Assembly (NCBI RefSeq): GCF_921293095.1
Contig: NW_025791658.1
Location: forward strand, 372,001 to 436,000
DNA from: Ischnura elegans
Lineage: Eukaryota; Arthropoda; Insecta; Odonata; Coenagrionidae
Reading direction: 5' to 3'
Length of the DNA: 64,000 nt
The notes under the pieces are model-generated. The model worked only from the letters and a program-made list of their open reading frames with translations. It was not told the origin of the DNA and did no database searches. How positions within the stretch are numbered: position 1 is the first letter of the stretch; each line of letters begins with the position of its first letter. A program made the translations under genes and the position numbers. Shown here piece after piece: positions 11,626-22,522 of the stretch.

Positions 11626-11858
11626 TAGTTCACAATGATCTGCACCAACCGTTCGTACGCACTAGGAAATCTGCTATTGGGCCTAAACATATGGGGCTTC
11701 AGCTCTACAACAAACTTCCCTCACAAATAAAACATTTAGCTACAGACAAAGCTTTCAAGGATAAATTGAAGGTATTTCTCCCCTCTAAATTTTACTACGT
11801 TCATTTAACAAATTTCTATGTGATGAGTACTTGTAAATGTTTAAGTCTTTTGTATTAA
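11626..11858 (+). pseudogene. LINE ORF2 C-terminal tail, second family
   Basis: An open stretch ending at a stop near 11858 reads NDLHQPFVRTRKSAIG, MGLQLYNKLPSQIKH and FKDKLKVFLPSKFY. The order P.VRT..G......YN.LP..I......FK..LK.FL is the usual end of ORF2 in CR1/Jockey-like non-LTR retrotransposons. It differs from the LINE at 6885-7610. Only this tail remains. Confidence 0.75.
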
Positions 11859-11986
11859 CAATCATTCCCATTGTATTTGATTTTACTCATTTACTATTAT
11901 TTCACTTATATTTCAAATTTTTGATACATCTAACCCATTGCAGGCATTACCATATTACTGGTGATGGTTCAACCACTTTATATTGA

Positions 11987-12486
11987 GTTCAACAGATTCA
12001 GGCTTCAATTGGTGGAAGTTAGACATATTTAAGTACATAAAAGATTGTAGCACTTTTCCACGAGAATTTTTAATGCGTACAACGCTTTTCGGCTCACTGA
12101 GCCATCATCTGGTACAAGACACTTCAGAACATGTGAAAATCCCTTTTATACCCTTGAGAAAGGAGGGGGGGGTAGGATAGGATTTGACGTCTTTGAGGAT
12201 GGGGGGTGGGAACGGGTGTACAGAGTAGAGACAGAGGGAAAAGATACAACTACGGGATGTGGAGAACCCACGTTGGAGGGAGGGTTCCAGTCATAACTGT
12301 AAAATGACGACACGTGGGGAAGAACCATAGCAAAACGGGAGGAGGGGGTGTTGAGAAGAGTGAAAAAAAGGGGCGGTTTAGGGTAAAAAAAAACCCGCGT
12401 GTCTTTTGAAAGTGAGAGGAGTAAGTAGCGAGGCAGGAAAAGAGGCGGGTGTGGGTGAGGAGTCCCTTTGGGTTAGCTGAGAATAT
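11987..12486. mobile_element. Hammerhead-bearing insertion H2 (not inverted)
   Basis: A 500-bp insertion flanked by the 12-bp direct repeat ACTTTATATTGA (11975-11986 and 12487-12498). On the minus strand 12115-12077 reads GTAC, CAGATGA, T, stem GGCTC/GAGCC, GAAAA, GCGTT, GTAC: a hammerhead-like motif closed by a 4-bp outer stem. After the motif come TTTATACCC and about 350 bp of body rich in G runs. There is no second inverted arm, so this may be the closest here to a full unit. Confidence 0.75.
12077..12115 (-). ncRNA. Hammerhead-ribozyme-like motif in H2
   Basis: Seen: outer stem GTAC with GTAC, CAGATGA box (one change from CUGANGA), one extra T, a 5-bp stem with 3-nt loop, then GAAAA and a GTT before the outer stem closes. 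GUU is an allowed NUH cleavage triplet. Canonical hammerheads have no extra base between A9 and stem II and end GAAAC, so activity is uncertain. Confidence 0.5.
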
Positions 12487-12664
12487 ACTTTATATTGATG
12501 TGCCATATATCTGAATCCATGTACCTACTCATTGTTCTCCGATCCTTTGGCAAATAAAGTATTCTATTCTATTCTATTGAACTTTAGTAAATACTAAGTA
12601 CAAACCTTTAATGAAGCAGTCCGAGTACCATACAGACGCAAAGCATACTTCCAGCGACCATGTC

Positions 12665-15600
12665 TCACGGATGCTCCGCCTCTTCCTTCCCATCATTCTC
12701 TTTGGCTGCCCTCCCTGGCAATCCGGCATTACTTCTCGTCATCGACCTCCCCGTAGCTGTGAACGTACCGTAACTCTCCTCACGTGCTTTCATCCCTTCT
12801 TCGGAGCACCCGGCCTCTCCCTCTCCATCTCCAGAAGGCAAGCGCCCCTCCCCATCACAAACACCAGTCTCTTTCCCTTGATTACTCATTCCGTCAATGT
12901 TCGTGACTGTTTTTGAAGCACTACACCCTCCTTCCCGCATATTGTCACCCTCGAATGAGCTTACACGGAACGAACGTGCTTCCACCACGCTCGCAGAAGC
13001 TCTATTGTGATATTCTGAGGATGAACCCATCCCTTTCTCGCCCTCACAAGTCCTGAACCCAGGCACGACACTTCCATCTTTGTCCGAAACCGTTCTTGAA
13101 GCACTAGAACTATCCACCTTACTGTCATAGGAAAGGCAACTCGAGGTGGAGAATAAACTTACCGTTTCAAAGTCAACGCCTGCTCTATTGTGACCTTCGT
13201 AGGGCGATTCCATCTTCACGTTCATTTCTTTCGCCTCCGACTCCACAAAACACCTTTCCTCTACATCTGCAGCCATCATTGTGGCCCTTGAACTATGACA
13301 ACTCAGATCTTCATGCATAGGAGAGCGAGCAGAAAACGAACCAAATTTTTCAAGAGCAGCACCGTCCACGTCCTCCACTTCGGAGTCTCTCTCCACCTTA
13401 CAGGCAACTTTCTCGAATGCCAACCTTTCATCCGTGCCCACAACTCCCCTCAAGTCACTTCTTCCTATCTTCTCATCGCTCAGGGAAGAACCGACGGACA
13501 CGCCACCGACGGCACGGACACCGTTTTCCCGTAGAACCGAGGCCAAGCCCTCGTTAGCTCCAGACGATGCCACGCTCCCTTCCACATCGGCACCGTCATC
13601 CTCAACTTCCTTCTTGATGCCGTCGGGAGAGATTAAGCCAGCGAACACACCGAAAGAGCTGACGGGTTCCGTGGAAAATGATGGTCCGCTACCATCTTTA
13701 CTCGCACAGACAGAGCCCTTACGTTTTGACGTGGCACCACACTTTGACCCGAGTCCGGCATCCAGATCTGCTTCAATGAGACCACAACCGCCGGTGGAGG
13801 GACGGATGGGTTGTTCTCTTTGCAGCTTGTCCCATTCCTTCTCACAAACATCCTCGGACGAATCCGTGTCGCAACTCCTCTCTCCCGACCACGGGGATAT
13901 CTTGCCGGCCGCTCGCCTCGTTTCTTGAGCCTTCACTTCTGGTTCTGGAGGCTTCTTCCGTCTTCTCCTCGGTGCGTCCTTGAGTATTCTCCCACTCGCC
14001 TCGACGTACACCGGAGCCGTATCCTTTGCCTGCTGGACCAGCCGGCCTCGCGTACTGCGATAAACAAGCTTTCCGGCAAACACATCTATCTGTCTGTCCA
14101 AGGAGCGCTTATATCCATCGGGTAGCCCACGAGGGCGTCCCCTTTTCTTTCCGACCACTTCCGCAGTCGATGCATCGCTAGCCGCAGCAGCAGCGTTCTC
14201 TCCCTCCGTCTCCTCCTTACTTCCCTTCCTGGGCCTACCCCTCTTGCGCTTCCCCGACACAAGGATCGTCCTACTTTCACTGTCGCAGGCCAGGTCCACA
14301 TTATCCTCGACTTTCACGCATTTCTCAAGCGTATCGTTTGAAGAGGTGGAAGCTTCACAGTCTTGCACGGAAGGAATTCTTCCGCTGCCCGCAACGGGCT
14401 CCCCCTCCTCCAACTTTATGGTCGTCCTCCCGCTAATAATCGAGGTTTGGTCTGAAAGTTCAAGTGTAGAGCTGCCGTTTCCAGTATTTCCCAATTTAGT
14501 TTCCGTGAGCATACTCCTTGCACCGAAACTAGTACCCGAGACACTTGGGTCCTCCCGCGAGTTTCTCAATGTTCCCCCAAAGACTCCACCGTGCCCACTC
14601 CCCAAACTTGGCCCTGCAACGGCAACGTTACTCGGCCCTGCGAGAGCAACGTGACTAGGCCCCGGGCCATTTTCCAAGCCCTGATGCCCCCTCTGATCTT
14701 TTGAACCGGAGGACCCGCTCCCGTTACCAACTTTCCGGCAGCATTTCTCCTCCGAATTGCCCACATTTCTGTTTTCAGGGAAGGTCGTGGACGGCACTTC
14801 TTTGGCCTCGGCGTGAATCGCGTTAACAGGATTGATCTTCTTCGACGCAAAGCCGCATTCCTCAGCTTTTAGAACCTCAGGGACTTTCTTCAGATATCCC
14901 TTCAGAGTAGCTGTCATTTTATCTTTTATACTGGCATTACCCCCCGCATTCCCACCGCCAACGGACACCTTATCTCTAAACCCAGCGTTACTATCAACAC
15001 GGGAACGGGTGGTGAGGTCGATAGTTTCGACAAAGGGAGCCCGATCCTCTCCGCTTGCGGTGAGGTCGATAGTTTCAACAGAAGGAGGCCTATTCTCTCC
15101 GCTTGTCGCAGATTTGGCTGCGTCCCCAATCCCCTTCTCCGATTCTGGCACGAATTCCAGCGACACGTTCACCAATTCCCTCGACAAACCGCACGCAACT
15201 TTGTACTCTGCATCGCCGCTCTCACTCCCCTTTGTGCGCTTCATCACCATGACGACCCGCTGATTGCCGACGTTCGCGCCGGGGAGCACGGCTGCTCCGG
15301 ACACATTCGGTGCCGTTCCACTGCTGCCTCCAGCGGGTCCTCCCATCTTGTTCCCCACGTTTCCCATCATCCCGCCATCCCCGCCACCGTTTGGGTCCTT
15401 ATCCTTCGGCCTAACCGTCCCAGCACTCCTGACGGCTTCCCCCACCTTCCCTTGTGGCGAAACGGAGCCGATTTTCTTTAGTTTCCCCTCCTCGTTTATC
15501 TTCTTCAACGCTTTGATGAGCGCTCCGCTCCTCCCTCCGGCACCGTCGCCGCTCACCTTGACACACACAGTGTTGCCAACCTTTCCAACCAAACTGATCC

Positions 15601-15940
15601 CCGTTGAAGATTCGTGCGCCAACCTCGAGACTTTGACACATTTTTCGCCTGGACTCGCGATGTTAGCAGTGCCGACATGGGAAGCGGACGGAGTTCCCTT
15701 CTTCAGTTTCTTGGGCATCTGCGACAAGGCTTGGGCGGCGCTTGCCACGTTCACAATTTTCGGCATACCTCCTTGCCATTGACCCTCCGCAGATGATGCC
15801 GCTGGCTTCTTCTTCCGTGGCTTAGGTGCTGCACCGGTCCCCTTCTGCTCGTCCTTTCGAGTCTCCCCCTCCAATTCAGACTCGGCATCATCCACGGGCA
15901 GACTGGCCGTTCCACTATTGGAAGCGTCCTTCTCCTGTTC
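12665..15940 (-). CDS. ZAD-domain AT-hook protein, exon 6 (last coding exon)
   Basis: Large exon encoding residues 326-1416 if it ends at the TGA at 12665-12667. The acceptor is TTTTAG at 15941-15946 in phase 0, matching the phase-0 donor of exon 5. The first codon of the longest uninterrupted reading at 15895 is GTG, not a start, so the frame continues upstream into the acceptor. The protein is Ser/Gly/Lys/Glu-rich. Two ETIDLT motifs (about residues 614-619 and 630-635) look like SUMO-interaction motifs. Several psi-K-x-E sites (IKLE, VKVE, VKME) could accept SUMO. AT-hooks with RGRP cores lie at about 889-898 (KRKRGRPRKG) and 923-930 (KKRGRPRG), followed by a basic cluster RRRRKK near 982-988. 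Likely a nuclear chromatin or DNA-binding protein. The stop overlaps a weak donor (CC/GTGAGA at 12668), so later exons outside the window are possible. Confidence 0.85.
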   Translation of the reverse strand, partial: EQEKDASNSGTASLPVDDAESELEGETRKDEQKGTGAAPKPRKKKPAASSAEGQWQGGMPKIVNVASAAQALSQMPKKLKKGTPSASHVGTANIASPGEKCVKVSRLAHESSTGISLVGKVGNTVCVKVSGDGAGGRSGALIKALKKINEEGKLKKIGSVSPQGKVGEAVRSAGTVRPKDKDPNGGGDGGMMGNVGNKMGGPAGGSSGTAPNVSGAAVLPGANVGNQRVVMVMKRTKGSESGDAEYKVACGLSRELVNVSLEFVPESEKGIGDAAKSATSGENRPPSVETIDLTASGEDRAPFVETIDLTTRSRVDSNAGFRDKVSVGGGNAGGNASIKDKMTATLKGYLKKVPEVLKAEECGFASKKINPVNAIHAEAKEVPSTTFPENRNVGNSEEKCCRKVGNGSGSSGSKDQRGHQGLENGPGPSHVALAGPSNVAVAGPSLGSGHGGVFGGTLRNSREDPSVSGTSFGARSMLTETKLGNTGNGSSTLELSDQTSIISGRTTIKLEEGEPVAGSGRIPSVQDCEASTSSNDTLEKCVKVEDNVDLACDSESRTILVSGKRKRGRPRKGSKEETEGENAAAAASDASTAEVVGKKRGRPRGLPDGYKRSLDRQIDVFAGKLVYRSTRGRLVQQAKDTAPVYVEASGRILKDAPRRRRKKPPEPEVKAQETRRAAGKISPWSGERSCDTDSSEDVCEKEWDKLQREQPIRPSTGGCGLIEADLDAGLGSKCGATSKRKGSVCASKDGSGPSFSTEPVSSFGVFAGLISPDGIKKEVEDDGADVEGSVASSGANEGLASVLRENGVRAVGGVSVGSSLSDEKIGRSDLRGVVGTDERLAFEKVACKVERDSEVEDVDGAALEKFGSFSARSPMHEDLSCHSSRATMMAADVEERCFVESEAKEMNVKMESPYEGHNRAGVDFETVSLFSTSSCLSYDSKVDSSSASRTVSDKDGSVVPGFRTCEGEKGMGSSSEYHNRASASVVEARSFRVSSFEGDNMREGGCSASKTVTNIDGMSNQGKETGVCDGEGRLPSGDGEGEAGCSEEGMKAREESYGTFTATGRSMTRSNAGLPGRAAKENDGKEEAEHP

Positions 15941-16678
15941 CTAAAACACGGTGAGGAATGAAATAAAATTAAGCTAGTTAATATTTGCGGGTGTATTTAC
16001 AAATAGGGTGGTTTTCTACCATCTATATTATTTCTACAATATAGATACCTTTTTCTCAACTTATATGCAACCAAACTCTACAAATGGGGTACCAAAATGC
16101 ACAGAATTTATCAGAGAACATGCGACGGCATATCTTACTTCCTAAATATTGCTATTGTTTCCCAAAATTGGTTTTAAAAATGGCCCTTGATATTTCTCTT
16201 AGGGGATGAGGTGATCTGCCATCTTGATGTCACTCACTTGCTCCATGGTGCAGAGCAAACCTTTATTTCAGGATATTTAATTGATACCAATTTAGTTTCA
16301 GATACATATTATTATATTTTTTGCAATATAATGTGCTTTCAACACATTATTTCAAGTTAACACAGAAAGGTCTTGGACTCAACACGTACTCAGTCTATGG
16401 CGAACCATTTTCTGTCTTTCTCTAGCGACGAAGTGCTAGGCATGGTGGGTAAGAAGGAGAAGGTTATAGATGAGATATGTAGGAGACAAAAGGTATGGAT
16501 GGAGCGAGTATTTAGCGGGGAGGGGATGTTGAAAACAGAGTTATAGAGGGAAGAACCTGGCCACGACATTCAATTTGAGAGAAACTTTTAGTTAAGGAGT
16601 GCCGATACTTCCCTAGACTAATCAGGGAAGAAATAGAAAGTCAAAAAACACCATTGAATTTCAATAGAGAAGATGGAT
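15941..16678. other. Left part of intron 5, nothing recognised
   Basis: AT-rich intronic sequence. About 16430-16660 has purine-rich, LINE-like tail flavour, but I could not align it to the LINEs in this window. Confidence 0.4.
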
Positions 16679-17335
16679 CAGGGTTCCCACTCTAACTACA
16701 TTATAATATTCACGGTTTTTTCCAGGTTTTCACGGTCTAAATGTCTTCCAATTCACGGTTTGTAGATAAACCATTTTAGGCGGTAATATTGATCACGTAA
16801 CAATCATCAGCCGCACGCTAACTACAAATTTAACAAACGCAACAGACACCGAGAATGCAAACGCAGCAATGAACGTGCTATCTCTCTTAACGTCACATAT
16901 CGTTCGCAAAATTCAGCTCCGGGTAAAGGTTGTGGGTGGGAAAATAGGGAATAGAGGGATCAGGGTGCCACATAAGTTAAGAAGTGTCTGAATTTTCGCC
17001 AGGGTTTAGAAACACTTTGGTTACATGTCTTCCGGCTTTGGTGCAGGCTTAACGTCAATGTGTCATCATGGCACACGGACCAATAATTGCACTTCTAAAG
17101 ATGTCTCAAGATAAATCCGTGGCCATGTCTGCGCGTGACTGATCTTGAAATGTGATCGAAATATCCATTTCTCTTTTAATCTGTCAATCGTAGTTCTAAG
17201 ATCGTAAAATCAAGATTGAGATACTTTTAAGGTCTCATGGTGAAATTCACGGCTATTTCCAGGTCTTTTTCATGGCATACGAAATTCACGGCTTATTCAC
17301 GGTTTTAAGGTTTTCAAGGTAGAGTGGGAACCCTG
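16679..17335. mobile_element. MITE with CAGGGTTCCCA ends, copy 2
   Basis: Uninterrupted copy of 2996-4044. The TIRs are CAGGGTTCCCACTC and its complement at 17322-17335. The flanks may share a 5-bp TGGAT duplication. The body contains iterated 'TTCACGG' motifs. It serves as the empty-site control for the nested insertion in copy 1. Confidence 0.75.
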
Positions 17336-17797
17336 TGGATACTTCCTTCACAGTGCCTGGAAAAGAGTTATCAAAGAGGGAGCCAATCAGAGAGAAGCGT
17401 CGCATGCGATTCTTGTCCTACTCGTGAACCGTTTTGTTTGAAAGCTCTCGCAGAGGTTATGTGGGAGAATTTCAGCCGTGGAAAATAAAAAAAGGCAAAA
17501 TACGACTGGCACATAGTGAGACTCTTCCCAGATTGCGAGATTGAACAATCATCGGGGGTATCTCAGCGTCAGGAATTTGAAAATGCATTTGGATACGAAA
17601 ATATCCGATCCGAAAGATGCAGCTCCGAAAATCAAAGATCCGATCCTAATCTGAAAAAATCCTGGATCCGTCCATCCCCAGTTATCTTACTAACAATTTA
17701 GCTTACGAACGCAGTCTCGGAATGCATTATGCTCGTACGTCGAGGACTTACTGTAATGCACAATAATAAAAAAAAAGAGAATCAAACTTTCACTCAC

Positions 17798-17958
17798 CGA
17801 TTTGTTCCGCAGCTTCTCGAGTTCCCAGTACCAACGCTGCAGTGCTGCCCTCTTCCTCTTGGGACCTGAAAGCCACACGTCATCCTCGTCATCACTCCCG
17901 TGATTCAAGTCACAGCATCCCCTCTCGCACTTTGCACAGCGACCAGAGTTGGATCCAC
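17798..17958 (-). CDS. ZAD-domain AT-hook protein, exon 5
   Basis: The exon starts after TCTGAAG (acceptor AG at 17959-17960, preceded by a T-run) and ends TCG/GTGAGT (donor 17792-17797). It receives one base from exon 4 to complete a Gly codon and leaves phase 0, so both junctions agree. Residues about 272-325 contain GRCAKCERGCCDLNH, a Cys-rich cluster that could bind metal, then an acidic GSDDEDD run, a basic PKRKRAALQR stretch and a short helix-like WYWELEKLRNK segment. No family was recognised for this segment. Confidence 0.8.
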
Positions 17959-17981
17959 CTTCAGATAACAAAAAAAACCAT

Positions 17982-18022
17982 AACATTACTATGGGGTAGT
18001 TTCCTTCATCAAAGAAAACGAC
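17982..18022 (+). repeat. Fragment of the AATAGGG MITE
   Basis: Matches the first ~40 bp of the MITE family (GGGTAGTTTCCTTCATCAAA) seen in full at 39180-39848. It is cut off at the pogo-like element that starts at 18026. Confidence 0.7.
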
Positions 18023-18025
18023 ATA

Positions 18026-20100
18026 CAGTAGAATCCTGATTTAAGGTTTTTCAGGGGGGACAAAATTTAAAACACTAAATGCGGAAAAACACTAAATGAG
18101 GACTTGACATTTTTTTCAGGTTTTAGGGTCTGTAATGATTGGAATGGCTTTTTATGAATAAAAAATATTATTTTAAGTAACTAAAAGGTGCTGAATGCAG
18201 CAAAAAATTCTTTAATGAAATATTCTCTGCCCTATGAAGGTTGGGTAATACTTTTCAGGAATCAGCTAAAAAATGGGTAGTAAAAATAAGTAATGAGAGG
18301 ATGACAATTGTTTTAATGAAATATTTTAAGAAAATTCTAAAAAACATCAACTTAAAAGCATTCCCACACGGATTATTATTATGGACATTAGTGATTCCAT
18401 TTTTATGCATATTTCAGTGGTCTCGATGAAATTTAGAATTTTTTTCTGTAAAAGTAGGTGACTACAGCATTTCTAATATAATAAGAAAAGGTGTAAGTAG
18501 GTACTTGAAAAATCATGAGGAATGAGTGAAATAAAGGGACAGCAGAAGATCGCTAATCCCGATTTCTCAACTACCGAATATCTAGTAAAAGGGAGGTTTT
18601 CTGGAATTTTGCCAACTTAACGTTTTCTGTTGCCTCGGCGAAACAAGGGATTTTTGAGCCTTTAAAAAGCCTCCTATGCGCACATTTTTCATTTCGAGGT
18701 CAACCAAAAAAGTAGAATATTATTTTAGTATGGGTACAAGTCGATGGTGATTCAACTCGATGACAACACCAGATTCGTTGTCATATATCCGCGGCCTTAT
18801 GCAGGTCGAATGGAGCCGGGAGAAGTTGCTTACGCGGCGCGCTGATTACCTTGACTCCGACTCGCCTTGTTTCTCGGCAGCTTTTAATAAAATTTGGTTG
18901 GACCTTGAATAACGATTAGCTAAACTCTGTTAAGTGAAAAGGTTTAATCTTTAACAGAACTGGATTTCATCCGAAAAATTGTCAGTACCTTTGGAGTTTG
19001 GCAATTTCGTCGGGGATATGATGTCGAAGTCAACCACCAAGGCATACCTGCCGGATTTTCGTATTTTTCCGCGCTCGTCTATTCTTCCGTGAGTACGCGG
19101 TGATTTTTTTCCAGCATGAGCAATTTATTTAGAGTCATGACCCGTGATAGTTCGTCAAAACTCCGATTGTCATTCTCTTTTGACATTAATTAGCACCAGA
19201 TAAATATTTTTGAATCGACAGCGAAATCAACCAGCCGCATGTCGATAAATTGGCTCCGGGATATCTAAATTACGATGTAAAATAATGTTGTTCCGCAGGG
19301 AAAGAATGCTCTCACTCACGGTCATGACAGGGGAAACACTTCCTCTGTTCTTTCGCTGTTCCTCCGTGGAAACTGACCTTGGAATGGATTAAAGAAAGAA
19401 TCTTCTAGTGAACTGCGCAATTGATATTGGGCCTCCACTTTTGAAAAGAGAAAGTAGCCAACTGAAAAAATATTGGGTTAATAATCGACTGCCCTTTGGG
19501 AGTAGAGTTGAAAGGGGCATAAGCCATCAATTGAAAACATCACGAGAAAACCATTATTGTAGCGGCCCTCGGAGGATAACTCGTGTCATCAGTCGTCACG
19601 TATCATCGAAGTCAAGTTCAAGAAGTGAAGGATAAGGTAGTTAGAGATTATTAAGGGATGATTTTGCTCCATTAGATCGGATCTGATACAAAAAGTGCTT
19701 GGTGTTTAGATCAGAAGGCGAGCGAAACGTTAAGAGAAGACAAATCACCCTACTTGCGAGTTGAAGGTCGCAGCGCTGCACTCGCGGAAGATAGCAGTTG
19801 AAGAAGCGTTCCCCGGTAGATTCTATCGACTCTTGGTAAACTTTCATGAGACTGTTCTTGTTGATGAGCATAAATACGAGGATTTGGATGAACCGTCATG
19901 AAAAAACGTTAAATCGGGCAAAAAATTCTTGAGCGGCACACATTTTTACGACCATAAATGCGGAAAAACGCAAAATGCGGAAACACTAAATACGGATTAT
20001 TTTTACATTGTCCTAATAGGGAATGAATCGGGACCCAAAAAAATAAACGCTAAATGTGGAAAAACGTTAAATGCGAAGACGTTAAATCCGGATCCGACTG
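18026..20100. mobile_element. pogo-like element, 2.1 kb
   Basis: Ends CAGTAGAATCCTGATTTAA and, inverted, CAGTCGGATCCGGATTTAA, flanked on both sides by TA (18024-18025 and 20101-20102). Subterminal 'AAATGCGGAAAAAC' motifs repeat at both ends. No open transposase frame was seen, so it is probably a decayed or internally deleted pogo/Tigger-like element. Confidence 0.75.
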
Positions 20101-20104
20101 TACT

Positions 20105-20345
20105 TAAGGCCTGGTTACACGGTACATTAACACGTACAAGTTAATGTACGTTTGCGTGAATGATTTTGGTGGACCGGAACGGAACATGTACCAATGCATG
20201 AACCAAATTAGAACAGGTTCTATGTTCCGTTCATGCATTCGCACAAGTTGGGTGGGCACACGGTGCATTTTGGCGTTCATTCTCGTGTTCATACATTTAG
20301 ACATTAACCCGTACGTGTTAATGCATCGTGTAAACAGGCCTTTAC
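20105..20345. mobile_element. MITE with AGGCCTG ends
   Basis: About 240 bp with long imperfect TIRs: AGGCCTGGTTACACGGTA at the left, and the complement of AAGGCCTGTTTACACGATG at the right. It lies directly between two pogo-like elements. Related starts (AAGGCCGTTTYACACGGGGC) occur at 42266 and 58451. Confidence 0.7.
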
Positions 20346-20350
20346 ACATA

Positions 20351-21644
20351 CAGTGGAACTTGGTTAGTACGTTCCTCCTTAGTACGTTTTCCTCCTTAGT
20401 ACGACGATTTCTCTCGGTCCCGGTACCATCGGAACAAAATACAGGTAAAAGTATTTGGTTAGTACGTTTGAAAAAATTGCGCTTTCCTGGTTAGTACGCT
20501 CAACTGCTAGCCGTGACGCAACCCGCAATTCGTTCTCCAGTATCTTCTTAAGGGTCATAAAGCTCCGAATTCATGATTTAATTAATTATTACAAGCCATT
20601 AAAATTCTTGCATTCATTCCACATCTCTTTCTCCGACTGTGATTTATCCAAACGCATTTCTCAATTCTAGTGACGTGATGAATAATAAAATGCGGCCATT
20701 TATCAGGAATGTCTGACTAACTAAACTGCAGCCAATGAGAAGCCCCAATTTTCCCCACCCCGAGCTCCTCACCTTCTGTAGCCTCTGGAGTGCCCACTGC
20801 GCACAAATTTCACGAGTGGGCAATTGTTGCTATCGCACGAGTTATCATGATGAAGAAATGAGCCTTATCCAATTTCCACTTTATCTAAAGCAGTACTGCA
20901 CGACGTCAATGCTACGTAGTACGTGCGTATTTGACTACTGCTGCGGGAGCAGACGATGCTCTGGATCTCCACGCGAAGCTTAGCTTAAAAATTCTTGATC
21001 TCGGCACGAAAGCAGACGATATTAAACAAATTTTAAAAGTAAATTTCGACTGTATAATATAAAATCTTCTTGTAATTACCTCGTAATCTAATAATCTTGC
21101 GTGTTATTATTCGATATATCGATCGCTATAACAATCGATATGGCTTTATTCCAGAAGCGCGAATGTGTACGGCTGTTGCCGTAATTTAAGGTTAATATAA
21201 TTTTGTCCAATTTTTATGATGTTTAAAAATAACCCGTTGACATACTCAGGGTTGTTTTTATATTCTCTGAGTATGCTGTGAGAAAGAAGAAATGACTTAG
21301 CTATACTTGTCCTCTTTCTATAAATATATATACGTAGGATAAATCGCGGGAGAAAGATGCCGTTTTCATGGAATTGTCTTCGGGAAATCTATGAAAAATT
21401 GTGATTTTTTATTCACATAGTATTGTTTTTCAATGTAGCGCCCATTTTCTTTATTTTAAAGGTGAAAAGAGTTCAGGAAGGCGATCCTACGAGAACTACC
21501 GTTAGTAATTGTAATTATGACGACTTTTCCACAGATTGCAATTACCCCGACTGCTATTTTTTACTTTCCTCGTTAGCACGTTTTCCTGGTTAGTACGTTC
21601 ATTTTTTGTGGTCCCTTCAGAAACGTACTAAACAGGTTCCACTG
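20351..21644. mobile_element. pogo-like element, 1.3 kb
   Basis: Ends CAGTGGAACTTGGTTAGTAC and, inverted, CAGTGGAACCTGTTTAGTAC, with TA on both flanks. Repeated 'TTAGTACGTT' motifs lie just inside each end. No transposase frame is visible, so it is non-autonomous or decayed. Confidence 0.8.
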
Positions 21645-22522
21645 TATTGTTAACGTGAAAACACAGGAGAGAAATAATCTGGAATGTTACGCACAATTTC
21701 TTTGAGAATACGTACGCGAAGTTTCAACTTCTTGGCTCGAAAAATATCGTTTTTGAGGTTTGGGCAGCTTTTTTTGATTCTTTTGTAACATTATCCTGGC
21801 AAATCCCATTACAGAGTAACATTAACAATAATGTTACTCTGTAATGAAACCATGGTCCGTGTCAATAAATTTCTATGTGGAAATAGCAAAGTTGTTGATC
21901 CTTCTATTCCTGCCATAACATTACTATTGGGTAGTTTCCTTCATCAACGAAAACGAAAGGCAATGGCTGTCATTCGTTACCCACCCAGCAGTATTCCGAA
22001 TCTGAACAAAATTACCATTCTATCTAAGGTAAATTGGACATTCAAGGGGGGGCTATAGGCCCCTAATCCTCCCCCCCCCCAATAGATGCGCCACTGGCGG
22101 AGAGCAGACCTGCTAGCAGGTAGCGCTTGGCTTAGATACAGATTATTAATGCCCTATCAAACAAAGGAAACTTTCTGTCCTTAGGTAATTTGATAGGTGA
22201 TTATTAAGAGATGTTTCCCTGAGCTCTGTGCCACGATGAAATTTCCGTGAGCGATGAAATTTACAAGATAGGTCATAATTTGATGACAATGCAATTTTCT
22301 TACTCTCTTACCAGTAAAAGAGTAAAAAAATTGCATACTTTACTTCCAGAAACAGTACATCGTGAAATATTTAGGATTCAATCAGGGTTCACACTCTAAC
22401 ATGCACAGCCACGGATGCATGGCCTTCGGAAACCAGGCATTACGAGGAGCATTCGGAATAATAATGATAATAATTTTATTTGCCAGCAGACACAATACAC
22501 TGACATGAACAGGGCATGTATA
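21645..22522. other. Intron 4 with MITE scraps
   Basis: Contains fragments of the AATAGGG MITE at about 21905-21990 and 22090-22215. Between them a G/C-run segment ('GGGGGGGCTATAGGCCCC', then a C-run, 22046-22080) resembles the inner ends of the hAT-like elements at 35768 and 52975. 22230-22520 is AT-rich and unexplained. Confidence 0.5.

Noticed and set aside
13434-15796. Several long plus-strand and alternative-frame open stretches (for example 14244-14654, 14832-15263, 15264-15782)
   Set aside because: They are antisense or shifted shadows of exon 6. The minus-strand frame has matching splice phases and sensible motifs.
15895-15895. Start codon of the 1076-residue frame
   Set aside because: The codon is GTG. 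The frame continues upstream to a good splice acceptor, so the start lies in exon 1.
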